From Obelidium mucronatum (Eukaryota; Chytridiomycota; Chytridiomycetes; Chytridiales; Chytriomycetaceae), in the NCBI GenBank assembly GCA_025765595.1, contig JAIVFH010000002.1, forward strand, positions 682,001 to 746,000: DNA of 64,000 nucleotides, in the 5' to 3' direction. Made by a program: the position numbers and the translations under genes. The number at the start of each line of letters is the position of its first letter. The stretch's first letter is position 1. Positions 24,475-37,028 of this stretch are shown in pieces. The notes under the pieces are model-generated. The model did not search any database and was not told where the DNA came from. It worked only from the letters and a program-made list of their open reading frames with translations.

Positions 24475-27181
24475 ATGGACAGCGACTCGTCAGCGGACGA
24501 CAACAACGCGCCCGCAAAGAACGCTGCGACAAAGGCACGGCTCGAAGAACTCAGGTGCGGTCTCTCAAAGGTCTCTCAAAGGACAACACTGGCACAACTG
24601 ACTCATCGGATTCGCTTTCAAACAGGCGCAAGCGCGAAAACAGGAGAAAGAAGGGCGCCCGCAAACTGGACTCTCAACAAATATCTGCGAGCGAGGAGAA
24701 GCCAAAAACTAATTGGCTCAAGCTGCCGCCGCAAAGTCCGCAGCGTAAAGAAGAACCCCCAAGAGAACCACTCGCACGACCAACAGCTGAATCTAAAGAG
24801 CCCGAGCCTCCGCCCCCCGTCCTTACCATCATAGAAGATAAAGAGCCAGTGTCTGTGGCGCAAATTGTCCCGCCTGTGGAGACTCCGTCCCAGAGTAAAA
24901 CTTCTGAGCCTGTAGAAGCATCAATTCGGCCTCCTTCACCAGTTGCATCTATTGCCGAAGATGTACCATCCGAATTCGCGTTCAGTTGAGTATTCTTGAC
25001 TCTTTATTGTTATTCAATCTTTTTAATTGGAACTTGCAGACTCCAACAGCAACACTTCTCTTTCAAGTTATTCTCCCCAGAAGAATAATGATGAGAAAGA
25101 ATCGAGACCCGCGCCAATCCTGGTCAATGACGCGTCTTTAGACTGGGATGCCGATCTATCAAACTCATTATCTCTTCTAACACCCAAATCGCCACATTCA
25201 ATCCCCCAACGCGATGCTGCGACTGTAGATTTAAGTGAGCGTGTCGGAGAACATGTCCCACAAACAATTGACCTTAAGGACGATCAATCTGATGCATATT
25301 CATTTGACTTTGATGCCAGTGATGATGAAGTTGGCTTCGTGCAAGATGCCAAGACTCAGCCGGAACGTCCACAAACTATGCAGGATACGAATAATTTATC
25401 GGACAACAACATGAAGTCTGCCAATCTGAATGAACTGATTGAAACACAGAATGATCCGTCGTCCTTTGCCGAAACGCCTCTGGAACCAACTCTGTCTGTA
25501 AACAACAACCCCGAAACAAGTTTTCGATCGTCATCATCTTCATCCATATCATCAAATATCCAGGACTCGTCATTTTATTTCTCATCGCCTGAAAAAAGCG
25601 TGTCAGATGCTCTATTGTCAGTGGCGCCCGTGCAAACACCAGCAGTTATTGACAATATGCCATTTGAAGTAAACTCCAGGACTTTGGATGAAGAACAGAC
25701 ATTTGATGCACCAAAGTCTGACGAAGTCGGCGATATGAATCAAGCAACATCAGTTACGCCAGTGCCATTTATCACAGAAGGGGACACGCAAAATGTAGAT
25801 GCTCCTGCAACCCCGAAAATACACATGCAGGAATCTACTCCTGACTCTCCTTTGGTTTCTCATGAGGTTTCTCCGGATTCCCCTTTGGCAGCACCTCCAC
25901 AGGACGCGACTCCTAACTTGGATGAAACACCGGCAATTAATGACGATTCCAAAGTACCAGCGCAAAGCATTGAACCATTTGCAGCCGTTGAGAACTCCTC
26001 CATAACTCCAGGTGGTCAAATCGGAGAATCAGGAAATGTAGACTTTAAGGGAGAAAAGTATGAGACCTTTTCGGACTTTTTGAGCAAAAATAGCTCTCTG
26101 CAAGATTTGGTATCAAAACGGGAGGGTGACTCAGGCGAAAAGCGACCACCACTCGGGACCCTCTCAAATAATCCAAACCCTGGTGCAGATAGTAGTAGTA
26201 ACTCACCTTATGCAAGGCCTCCACCATCCGGTCAAATGAGTCGGAGATCGTCAGCCTCAGCGGGAGTAACTCATATTCCAAAAAGCTCATCAACAACTCG
26301 AAAGTCTTCAACCACGAAAGCGGGCAGTGCAGGTGCTGGCGGCAGTAGCAGCAATAACGGCGCGAGCAACAAACCATTGTCTTTTCCTGTATCTTCAATC
26401 GTCTCGGCCACTGCAAGCGCGAAAAAGGCAGCACTGAAAAGAACAAACGAAAAACTCATGCAATCGAAAGCTGCAGCTACCCAGCTCGAACCCAAACGAA
26501 AACCATCTGCTGTTACCGCTGCCGCCATTAATCCCGCCGCCGCCAGTCCAACATGGAAAACAAGTGTCAGTGGTGCTAGCGGTGGTTATAGCCCCAAACC
26601 CCAATCGAAACCGCCGATTCATTCAGCGAAATCTCCATCACCTCGCAACTCTTCTAGTACAGCCATTGGAATGGAAAGAACGGATTCTCCTGACCTAATG
26701 GCCCAACTGGACCGAATTTTAAGCACCACTTCAGCATCAGGATCACAGCAACCAACCAACCAAACAAACATTGAGTATACCACGAAAAAAGAAGCAGACA
26801 AAGACCCGCTTCTAAAACTCAGCAACGAGTCAGCCGCGTCTGAAATATACACAATCAAAAAAGAGCTTGCATCCAAAGAGGATGAGATTATGAAACTGAA
26901 GGAAGAGATTTTGTTCTTGGAGAGGTGGCGGGAACAGGAATCTCAAATCCGAACGGGAGCGGCGGTGGGAGTAGGAATCGCTGCCGGTGGTGTTGGTGGT
27001 GGTGGAGGCGGTGGAGGTGCCAGCGCTGGTGGTAGAATTGGTGTGATTGGAGATTTGGCGAGTAAAGAGGATATAGAACGCGCGAGAAAGGAAATCCAAG
27101 AACAGGAAACTCTAATTCAAGGGGTATATATTATTTATTGGCTGTTGGATTTTCTCAAAATTAACTCAACACTCCCAAATA

Positions 27182-27213
<32 letters not shown>

Positions 27214-29381
27214 AGTACCAACACGAAAACGAGAAACTAATCGATCAGCTCAAAATCGCCAAAAAGCAACACAAGGACCAAGAATCGCGATCCTTCCTCC
27301 GCATCGAAACCCTCCACCGCGAAATCCAAACCCTCAAAACCACACTCAACAACCCATCTCAACAACAACCCGCCTCCTTCGATTCCGTGAAACTGGCGGC
27401 CAAAGTCGATGAATTGACTGAAAAGCTGCATTCTCAAGAACGAGAGTTTGTTGATAAGGAAGCAGGGTATCAAGGAGAGATTGCCAAGTTGAAGGCGCAG
27501 TTGAGTGAGATGCATGGAGTTGTAGATGGTTTTAAAGGGTGGTGTTCTGTGGAGGATGTGGATGCGCTGAAACGCGGGTGGGATGAGGAGCGGAATCGGT
27601 TGGAGAGTTTTATAGTTGAATTGGAAGGGAGGATTGAGAAGGAAGTTGCGTATAAAGAAATGTTGATGGAGAAGGAGAATTTGGAGGTGGAGGCGCGTTT
27701 AGCGGATGTTGGACTTGATCGGAAAGGGAAAGCTGGGCTTGGGAGTGTGAGTAGCACGAGGGTCTCGGCATCCAACTTGGCGAAAGGGAAGTCGGCGAAT
27801 GGAGGGCCAGAAGGAAGGAGAATCAAGGAGCTCGAGAAATTGTGTGTAGAGTTGCAAGAAAAGTTGACTCGCAAGGAAAACAGTTTGCCCAACTTGTTGT
27901 TGGCGAATCGGCCCACGATGGAAGAGGAAACTTATATTCGGCATTTAAAAGATCATATCAAGAGGTTGCAAAATGACATGGAAGCAAAAGAAACGGCTTG
28001 GTTCTCAAAACTGCAGATTTTGCACTCTGAGGTATATAATCATTGGAATTTAAATTTTAATTAATTCAATCGATTTTATGTGGATGGTAGACTACGGATT
28101 TGAAGGAGCGCTATGAAGAGAAACTGACTGAGTTGCAAATTCGGATGGAAGAAACACAAGCAGCCTCCGCGCAAGCGATAGCATCAGCGGCTTCCATGCA
28201 ATCAATCGCCTCAACAAACCACATATCTGATCTTGAACAGCAACTGGAATCCTTGCTCGCCAAATACCATGACAAACTTGTCGAAGCCACCGACTTGGAA
28301 ATCGCCGATCACCTACACAATGCGGAATCAAAGATCGCGCTTGCCTATAAATCCCGAGAAGCAAAACTGCGGACTCGGGTTGTGGAGTTGGAAAATCTGG
28401 TTGATTCACAAGCGACCACGATGGAATCGATGCGTGCTGACCGCGCCGCAGCTGAACGCGAAGCGCAGCTTCGGACTCAGATGAAGGACGCGTTGGTTCA
28501 ATCTTATGAAACAAAGATTTCCAACATGAGGAAAGAGTTTCATGACCGTGTGTTTGGTGGGGAGGAACAGAAATTGTTGGCTGAGATTCATCGTTTGAGA
28601 ATGGAGGTGGAAAGCTTGCGTGGAGAGAATTCGGATTTCAAGAATAGGTATGACGCTTTTTTTCCCCTTTGTTTTCTTTGTCTTGTATCTGGCTTTCATA
28701 TATTAATAGTATCTTTTTGATCGTGTTGCTATTGAAAGACTTGAAATCAGCGAAGCCACACGACAATCCGTCCACGAAAGCACAATCGCGATTCTAAAAC
28801 AAGCACAAGAAGAATCAGCCAAAATAGCACTCGCACATCACGAACGAGCCCTCACAATGCTACGCGACGAAACGAAATCGCAAACGGCTGCGCTTTTAGA
28901 CTCGGAAGTAAGGCGGCTGCAAAAGGCGTTGGCTGAAACGGAAATTGAAATCACGAGATGGCAGAACAAAGTTGCTGTTTTGGAGAAGGAAAAACAGTCT
29001 TGGCGTGATGGGCAGCGGAACGCGACTCTGTTGATGGAGGCTCAAGAAAAACTGGAGCGAATGGAGCAAAACGTGAAGGAGCTGCAGATTCTAAACAATG
29101 ATTTGCAAACTCAGCTGCATAATTCACGGAGGCAGTGGCCTCCAGATCAAAAGCGGTTCAATGAGTTGGAGTCGACTTTGGAGCATATGGAAACCAAATT
29201 CAAACAACGTGAAATGGAGTTGCAGGAGCTGATTTCTCTTACAAAACGCGATGCAGATGGGCAAATCGCAAAAATCAAAGCCAAGTATATCCCTTTGCTT
29301 GAGAAGAGGGATAAGGAGTTGTTGTATTTCAGGGATGAAGTTTTTCGGTTAGTTGAAGCTTTGGAAGATATGAAGCAATAA
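24475..29381 (+). CDS. CEP162: CEP162 (QN1) centriole / transition-zone coiled-coil protein
   Basis: A multi-exon protein of well over 1,000 residues. The N-terminal half (to about 26600) is disordered and acidic/Ser/Pro-rich. It is followed by Ala/Ser-rich and Gly-rich stretches, and the rest is coiled coil. The C terminus is diagnostic: FNELESTLEHMETKFKQREM, ELQELISLT and KDELxxFRxE-type spacing in RDKELLYFRDEVFRLVEAL match the end of human CEP162. CEP162 binds axonemal microtubules and promotes transition-zone assembly at the cilium base. Introns: one after LEELR, one after EFAF, one with a 30-C tract before the acceptor (27214-27215), and ones before TTDLKERYEE and LEISEATRQ. Its presence fits a fungus with flagellated zoospores. 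Confidence 0.85.
27184..27213 (+). repeat. C30 homopolymer abutting a 3' splice site
   Basis: Thirty consecutive C residues lie immediately before the AG acceptor of a CEP162 intron (donor near 27124). The tract takes the place of the polypyrimidine tract. Its exact length is unreliable in any assembly. Confidence 0.9.
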
Positions 29382-29564
29382 TAACAATAGTTTAAAATAA
29401 TAAATAATAACAGAATTACATATATAACACCTTTTTTAATATCAGACCATAATAATCTAGAAATTTTATTGCTGAACACTCAAGATCGTGCAAAACTGTG
29501 AACGATAGTCCACCCCATCACAAAAAAAAACGAAAAATTAGAAAACAAAGCATACACGTCAATT

Positions 29565-32500
29565 TCAAGGAGAAGAGGATGCAGCTAATCTGGTAATAGG
29601 GCTAACTGGGGAGATTGGGGAGACTGGAGAGACAGCCTGAACAAAAGGAGAAGCGGGAATAGGCGAGGATGCCAAGACTGGCTTGACGTGTTCATCGATA
29701 TGGTGAACCTTTCCAGCAGGTTGGGCGGGAATCTCGTGGGCATCTTCCGGCGATGTCAAACATGTCCAATCCCAATGTTTACCCCACTTCAACCGTTCAC
29801 AGTGGTGCCTGTGCATCAAGTTCCCTATAAACAAAAACGGCAGATGCTTTAAGGTTCAAGGACAAAAGAAACAAAAATTTGGCAGTCTTACCATAAGAAA
29901 GGGGACTGAAGTCGAGATACACCAAAAACACCAAGGCCAACACAGTTCCGGCCAAAATAATTCGAGATGGTCTCGACAGTTTATGGGTCAACAGTTCAAA
30001 GACAACACCGACCGACAGAATGGCAAAGTAAAGAGCAGGGAAGTAGTGATGAATAAATAGCTGACGTTTCATCAAGAAGAAAGGGAAGTAATGGAGGAAC
30101 CAGCCAGAAAATAGAAGCATAGCAGCATTCCATGTTTTATACATGGCAACTGATGAGAGAAAAAATTGGTCAGTGTTTTGGGTAGAAATGGGCACAAAGC
30201 TATGTCCCACTCACGGTTATTCAAAATTGGAATCCCTCTCTTGATCAACAAAACTCCTGCAACCAATAAAACAGCCAGCGACAAGACAGTCAAAGTAGAT
30301 GTCCACCAAACAAGTGGGTTTCCAATCAAATAAATCTGTCTGGGCCCGCCATTCTTTTCGGTCCAGAACAAAATGCCACGATTCATTACCGGCCATTCAA
30401 TAGGGCGAGATTCGTAGGGGTGCTTTCCTGTGAGACCTTGATTAACACTCCACATTGTTCCATGTAACTCAATAAACTTCTTGAAAAAACCGGGCCTAAT
30501 GAAAGACAAACGATAAGAAAAGATAAAAATCTGAAAAAGATAGCTACTTCTGAAAGTTGACCGTCTTGGCATTGGGTGGCACTGATCACAAAGCGATAAA
30601 TATTGATAAAAAAGAAGAAAGAGAAAAACGAGACTTACAGAACGGGTTTTCATTCGCCTCAATCAACCAAACCGCACCAGCACGTCCATTATTTTCGGCA
30701 CAGGTCACTTCTTGTTGTCCGAATCCCCAGTCAGGTAATTTGACATCGTGCGAAAACAACCCGCAATGCCTGTTGTTGACGTGAATCAAACGAATCCTTG
30801 TGTTGATGGCTTTGATTGGTCTTGGATCATCAATCGCAACGCTCTTGTCAGCGATACGGACGATCCAGTTATCGTTGGTGTCACCACTCCAGCTGTCGTC
30901 TCCGTATCCGGATACTTCCCAATGGTGTTCATTATCTGAGATATTAAATCAATGCTAAGTTTCGTACTCGTCTTTGGAGTGTTGAACATACTGGTTACAG
31001 GAGCTCTAATGGGGGAAATAGAATGGTTAGGTTGCTTAGTTTAATCAAAACATGACAGAAAAACTACACACCGAACATCGTGACTGTGAACATGCTTTCT
31101 TGTGGAAACATGCTCTAAATAATACACCGGGTTCAATGATGAGAGGGGTCTGATAATAATTCAACGCACCCAATCGAATAACATCGCCGTTCTTCAAATA
31201 TTCCAGGCCTGTAACCTTTGGATCAATTGCCGTTCCGTTTTCATCCACCTTTAAGGCTTTTTTGATAAGGAATTCGCCATTGTCGTCTTTGAAGAGAAGC
31301 GAATTAGCATCCCAGAAAAATCAAGGAACCAGAAACAGACCCTTGAACGGATAGACAGTCATTTGCTGCTGCTGGCTTCCCTCTGCGTAATTGTGTGGGT
31401 GGGAATGCAAATACCCTCCATTAGTTGCGTGATGACGCAAATGAATCTTGGACCCAAAAGCAACGTCTTGAAAAGTATTGGAGATTTCATGCCCACGCAA
31501 TGTACTTTGAAATTCTGGTGACATAAATCCAGAGCCTCCACCCTTATTGGGGAGCGCCCAGAAATGAATTTGGAAGAGGAACATGTAAATGGCTCCTGGA
31601 ATTCCAATCAGACAGAGAGCCCTCGCCATGAAATGATTCAGATATTGGCGAGGAGAGACTTTCAAGTCTCCCAACACAGTCCATAAGTTTTGGAGAGTTG
31701 AGATTCCAATTGTGGCAATCAAAAACAGGCCAACCCATTTGACACTTCCCGCAAGTCCGAGACCGACTCCTGTCATTGCAAGCGGGTACCACCAGTTGAA
31801 AGTGAATGGTTGTTCTTGGCTGGTCAAGAAATCGGTCCACATCATCACGGTCAGTCCAGTGAAAAACAATAACCCAGAATCCAATAAAATAAGACGGGAT
31901 TGGCTGGTTCAATTAAGTAGTCAGCATACAATAATTCAATCAGTTCTATTTCGACTCAACGTAATAAATCCATTGTCCAGAGTGAGCATGAGGGCGGACA
32001 TAATGCTGGAAATATTGGATGCACCCAGGTTACGCAAGGTAATGTAAGAGACTGGCACCAACAGACAACCCAAAAATCCGGGAAGTAATCTCATTGCAAC
32101 GTATGGAACATGCGACTCCAAGTAATCGTCTCCAATGTTCGTAAAGTAGAATGTTGAGTTGTATCCGCCCAACAGTCCTGTCGCTGCAAATAAGAGTTTT
32201 CCAAGCGGTGGATGCACATCCATAAAGAAATTTCCGTTGATGTATTTTGTAGCTGGGGCAACCGAATTGTTAGTTGGCTGTGACAGCACTGGTAAAATTC
32301 AACACACCAAAACCGCCAAAATGGACTTCGTCAAAAACTACTTCATGCGGATTTGAGAGCCGAAACAAGCGGATTATAAGCGCAAAGACAGTCAGGGCTC
32401 CGATAATATAGAGGTTAGGCAACTCGCCAATGTCACCAAAGGTAGTTCGATTGGGGATCTATACTCCATTAGGGTCAGACGAACTACGAAGCAGACGATC

Positions 32501-32586
32501 TCCTGCACCTTGTTATAGCGGTAGTCGGAGTCTCGCTTCGTCGGCAGACTCAGCGAATCCGTCTTTTTGCGTTGACGCATTGCCAT
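29565..32586 (-). CDS. Protein O-mannosyltransferase, PMT1/PMT2 class
   Basis: An ER membrane glycosyltransferase moving mannose from dolichyl-phosphate mannose to Ser/Thr. The N-terminal basic cytosolic tail (MAMRQRKKTDS) precedes the first membrane span. The luminal loop has VVFDEVHFGGFG with the catalytic DE pair, and FMDVHPPLGKLL. Next come several spans, then the MIR-repeat region with GGYLHSHPHNYAEGSQQQQM. The GGYLHSH form and the DEVHFG form indicate the PMT1/PMT2 (POMT2) class rather than PMT4/POMT1, which has CFLHSH or CWLHSH. The C-terminal spans include KRQLFIHHYFPALYFA. The tail ends with a SPVSPISPVSPIT repeat, a likely phosphorylated or unstructured end. The gene has many short introns. 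Confidence 0.9.
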
Positions 32587-32640
32587 CTTTATTTGATTGA
32601 TTTTAAAATAAATCGATCTACCATATTCCTTTACTTTGCT

Positions 32641-33442
32641 TTATTTCGTCTTACTCAGCCAGCCAAACAAGCCGCTTTTCTTCGGCGCGGCCGTTGCGCA
32701 GCCGCCGTCGATGTGGCGACCGACGAGCTGGTTGATCTGCGCCGCACTCATCGACGCGTCGGCGCCGGAAACGTTCGCGCGACACACGGGACACGTGACG
32801 GCGCCGGGCTTCGCAAGAACCGGCGACGCCTGGCCGCTGGCGGCACGTGACTGCGCCGCCGATCCCGGCTGCGACTTTTGCTTACCACAGCCGTGGTCTT
32901 CGTAGAAGCGATGCTTGGCGCAGTACTGCAGCTGGCACTGCTTGCACTGCATTAGGCCCGGCTCAGTGCATCGAACACCGGGTTTCGCGAAACTAAAACG
33001 ACGATCAGCATTGGACAAGAGATATCAGACGAGATGCACTTGCCCGTTGCATTGCTTTTCCCTCCGTCTCTGTTTACTCTCAATAGCCGCAATATCGACG
33101 CAGCCAGAATCAATGTGTTGCGATATAATGTTGTTGATTTCAGTCATTGATTGTAAGGTTGAGCTTGTGCCTCCGACTGGCTTTAAGCACACAGGGCACT
33201 CAATCACAGTGTTATTCTGAATTCCCGAGCAATTGACGTGAAAACTGAACTTTGTGTGGGTATCGCAGTAGGTGCCTGACAACAGCCTATTAGGGGGTAT
33301 CCAAATCCCAAATCGAATCTATTGCCGCACCTTGGCACAAGTGGCAACGGAAAGGCAGAAAGTCTAATCGGTTGCAGCCAGCTGCTTCACAGTGCCTTCC
33401 CATGTGAATAGCGCCACTACCCGCTTGCGTTGGCGTTGTCAT
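32641..33442 (-). CDS. Double AN1 zinc-finger protein with two UBZ-like modules
   Basis: Translation probably starts at MTTPTQAGSGAIHMGRHC; the inner methionine is a plausible alternative. The first AN1 finger is HCEAAGCNRLDFLPFRCHLC joined over a short intron to TYCDTHTKFSFHVNC. It is followed by CPVC...INNIISQHIDSGC. The second AN1 finger (CTEPGLMQCKQCQLQYCAKH with HGC) is followed by CPVC...INQLVGRHIDGGC. AN1 proteins of the ZFAND2/Cuz1 type link stress, the proteasome and Cdc48/p97. The CPVC-Hxx-D-x-C modules resemble UBZ4/Rad18 ubiquitin-binding fingers with a longer loop. The AN1-UBZ-AN1-UBZ order suggests an internal duplication. The 3' part is GC-rich. The ubiquitin-binding assignment is inference. 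Confidence 0.8.
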
Positions 33443-34781
33443 TATCGAAATATTTAAAAAATAAAGTAAATTTTGTCTCTTATAAATATAGAATGAAGCT
33501 GCGAGGCCCCACAGACAGTATTTTGTGTTCAAGATTAAAATTAGCATTCTTTAAAGTGTAACATAGCGTTTATGTCTATGTATTCCAGTGTTTATTCCTC
33601 GTCATTTTTTCCAGCCGCTGCTTCCTGCAAGCACAGATAACGTTGTTTTAACATTACTTTCGCACTTAGAAACCCTTTGCGCGATCAGTGACCAATGCAA
33701 TAGTTCAACTTGTCGAATAAACTCGCAGATGGCCGAGACACATTGGTGCAGGAATCAACAAGTCGTGTTGTCGCCACCACGCAACGCTGACGCAACACTA
33801 TTCAAGAGGCCAGTATCCAGCAGAAAAATGAATGGGAAAATGGCAGGGAAGAAAGTCTGTGCTTTGTATGGCGCAGAGTTTGGACCCAGTCATATTGTGA
33901 AGGTGAAGAGCTGCAACAGCATGACGCATACAAAGACTAATACAGATACAATAAATAACCACCATTCGCTGATTCATGCCCATAGCATCAATGTGGTAGC
34001 CCTCTACAGTGCCGCTTTGATGTTTGATGATGGAGTGTGGTGGTGGGGATGGCATTGCGACTTGATGTTTTCTATCGTCATTAGGGTTTCTCACTTTTCA
34101 GATGCAGTGAATGAGAGAGTGAAAATTTTTTTTTAGTCCATCCAGATAAACCCACACTTCGTCTGTGGGGAATATACTGACTTATACATGATCTATGTAT
34201 CACAGCTTTCAATAATCAAAACTCTTTGTCAATAATCAGAACTCTTATTCAATAATTGGGTTGGTTAGATAAACGCGTGTGTTCCTATTTCCTTTTCTTT
34301 CGATAAAACAGAAAAACGCGCCCACCATGCCCTTTCCGTTGTGGGATAACAACTTCTCCCTCCTGGTGGATTCCAGGCCTTCGTTGTTAAGGATAGCAAC
34401 TTCTCCCTCCTGGTGGATTCCAGGCCTTCGTTGTAGGAAAACAACTTCTCCCGCCTGGTGGATTCCAGGCCCTTTTTGATGAGGGTATCATCAACTGGTG
34501 GATGCGTTTTTTTTTCTGTCTATATTTCCGCAGATCTTTGACGAACAGCTGAGTTATCGTCCGAATGTTTACACTATTAAAACGCGCTTACTTATGAACT
34601 TTTTAACTGTCATGAAAATGCGCTGGCTTTGGCGGACGTTAATTTTGCGTGTATCAGCCTGAGATGGGAGTAAAATATAGTCGTCCTACAGATACCACTA
34701 TACTGGCAGTATCCCCATCCTGAGACGGATTTATAGAGAAATGGAAGGAAAATATATATCTTTTTGCCAATAAATTCTTTA
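33443..34781. other. Gene-poor spacer between AN1 protein and F-box gene
   Basis: No convincing gene is seen in these 1.3 kb. A 182-codon plus-strand frame at 33588-34136 has no family features and biased low-complexity composition, so I do not call it. The stretch contains the tandem repeat at 34336-34473 and the 3' flank of the F-box gene. Confidence 0.6.
34336..34473. repeat. Three-copy 46-bp tandem repeat with internal dyad
   Basis: Three units of about 45-47 bp begin near 34336, 34381 and 34428. Each has CAACTTCTCCCTCC, then CCTGGTGGATTCCAGG, then CCTTCGTTG. The CCTGG...CCAGG arms can pair. Units 1 and 2 differ by few bases; unit 3 has CCCGCC for CCCTCC. No coding role is evident. Confidence 0.85.
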
Positions 34782-36914
34782 CTATACTTTCGCCGCCCGT
34801 GAAAATCCTGACAGATCCAGCCTTCCCAGGGAATCCAATCGGCAAAACGAGCCATTTTCTGTGCAGAACGAATGTCCTTCCCAGATGTCATTTTCGGTCA
34901 AATCCATGAAACCCTCGGCATACAATATTCGCAACCCACATAACCTCTTCACGAGCATTTCGGCACTTGTTCTATCGATCCATTTTTGCTTTCCTACATC
35001 AAGAACTTGTAGTCTTTTGCTGCAGTACTGTGAAAGTGACTCCAACACCTTAATCCCGACGTCAATGCCAGATATTGATATCTTGCTCAACAACTTCCCT
35101 TTTGCTTCAAGTAATTCAATAACACCCGTCTCAGTGATGAGGTTCACAGCTCCCAGGTTCAAAGCCGTTAGGCATTTTCCATTCATTTCATCACAGATTG
35201 AAGCAACAATAGAGTTTGACAGGCCAAGGCAGGAGTAGAGAGACAAGGAAGATATTCTATTTCCAACATCGGATCCCAAGAAGTTGGCAACACCCCCATC
35301 GGTCAACAAATTCAAGTAGTCCAGAGACAACACCTTCAGATTCTTGAGATGCAGTGCTATCGAGATGAGGGAGCTATTTGTCACGCTACTTGAGCTGTTA
35401 AGGCATAAAATTTCCACCTTATTGCACGTTCTGCTAAATATTTGAACAACCGAGTCATCAACTGTCGCGTCGCAAAGACGGAGTTTTGTCACATTCGGAA
35501 CAAGGAGAGCAAGCTGTCGCAACTGTTCGACTGGCAATGAAGTGCGCACAATCTGAAGCTCACTGATGTTTTTTTGAATGCGCTGAAGTACCACTGGTTT
35601 ATTTGTAGATGAGAATAGGTTGACATGCTAGAAGTATCAGTCAGTACAAACGCAAAATTTAGACAAAATCATCCAAAAACAAACCTCAAGAACTATTCTT
35701 GTAACTGTCTGTGGCAACTCTTCCCAGAAAGTTGAAAACCCTTGAAGAGTGAGGCCGGGTGCAAAATCAATGGATATGTTCTTCAAGCCCGTTGTAAACT
35801 TGGCAATGTTAATCAATGTGGCATCTGAAAAAGACTGCGAAAATGAAACTGTGATTGATTCAAGCTTTTTTAATGTTTTGGCAGTGAGCGTGAACTAAGT
35901 GTCAGGGAGTTTTTCTCCAAGTTAGCCCAAATGAAAGAAGATCATCTAAAAACAAACCAAAAAAACATACTGTCGAGTCCAAAGTCTCATTGTCAAGGTT
36001 CACAATTTTGAGTTTTCGTAACTCTGTAAGGGAGAGCTCGCCCATAACAGTGTCGATATATGCTGGGGACAGACAATCAAACACCAAAGCTTCCAGTTTC
36101 AACTGTTTCATGCATTTTCCAAAGAATGAAACACTGGGCATAAACGAAAAGAATCCGATTCTGGGAAAAACTTTGATGTTTTTGGCATAATCAATAAGCA
36201 TCTCTCCAAAAGCAACCGGAAGTTTGAACCAGTATTTATAGTGAATCGCACGGATAAACTCTGCAATTAAATTCATTATTATTTCCAAGGTATATATGAC
36301 AAAAAAATGCTCTACCTCCTGGGTTTTGGGCGAATACAGGTGAGTGGCTTTGCAAGTTAACCATAGATCTCAATCGAACAGCCTCGCGTCCAAGAATCAT
36401 CCCCATCAACATCTTATCGAAGGAAGCCTGTGTTTTGGGGTCTGGGGCTCTCCACAAGACGCGATTTCCAACCGAGTACCAACTCTAATATCATCAACAT
36501 TCCTGTAAATAATGGGGTTTCGACAAAGAACAACTTAACTCGACAGACGAGGCTGACTTGATAAAGGTCTTTGGATTGTAAAGATGCAAGAACCAAGGAC
36601 AAAATTTCCGGTGGAATCTTGGAGTTGATCAGATCGCGTTTGCCAGAAAACCTGCCAATAGCAGCACAACTTGTCGTCTGGTTCTTTTCAAACTCAAATA
36701 TACATTTCATCATTCTTGCTTTTCCTTCCATCATACTGATTCCAAAATTATTGAGGTGCAGTGCATCTCGAACTTTCTGCGATGATCGATTGACGGACAT
36801 GTTTCCGCTTGGGCTACTTCCTTCCGCGTTGACAGCCTCTAGAGCAGTAAGGGACACTTGCAGAATATTGGCCAGGCTCTCGTCGAATAGAGTGTCTTCA
36901 ACGTTGATGAGCAT
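34782..36914 (-). CDS. F-box / leucine-rich-repeat protein
   Basis: A probable substrate receptor of an SCF ubiquitin ligase. The F-box core is KIPPEILSLVLASLQSKDL followed by YQVSLVCR, encoded near 36540-36610. It ends at an intron, after which VNRVLWRAPDPKTQASF continues. The C-terminal exon (35594 to the stop at 34782) holds leucine-rich repeats of the cysteine-containing or RI type: VTKLRLCDATVDDSVV, LKVLSLDYLNLLTDGGV, ISSLSLYSCLGLSNSI, LTALNLGAVNLITETGV. The start is taken at MLINVEDTLFDES; an upstream in-frame ATG at 36938 is possible. At least four introns separate the parts. The substrate cannot be deduced. It lies just beyond the 3' end of UBR1, another ubiquitin ligase, on the same strand. 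Confidence 0.8.
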
Positions 36915-37028
36915 TGATAGTACTGTGGGAAATCCCAATTTTTTATTTCGAGATTATTTCATCATAATAATTATGATCTCTTGCTTTCATTTAACTCTCA
37001 ATCTTTATTGCACAAAGTTTTAGCTGCA

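Noticed and set aside
23962..24538. Long frames on both strands over the GC-rich start of FOCAD (165 and 187 codons)
   Set aside because: Arginine/alanine-rich shadows produced by GC-rich codons of FOCAD exon 1; the FOCAD frame is the one that continues into conserved sequence.
33588..34136. 182-codon plus-strand frame
   Set aside because: No domain, odd composition, and no splice or codon pattern like neighbouring genes; treated as chance.
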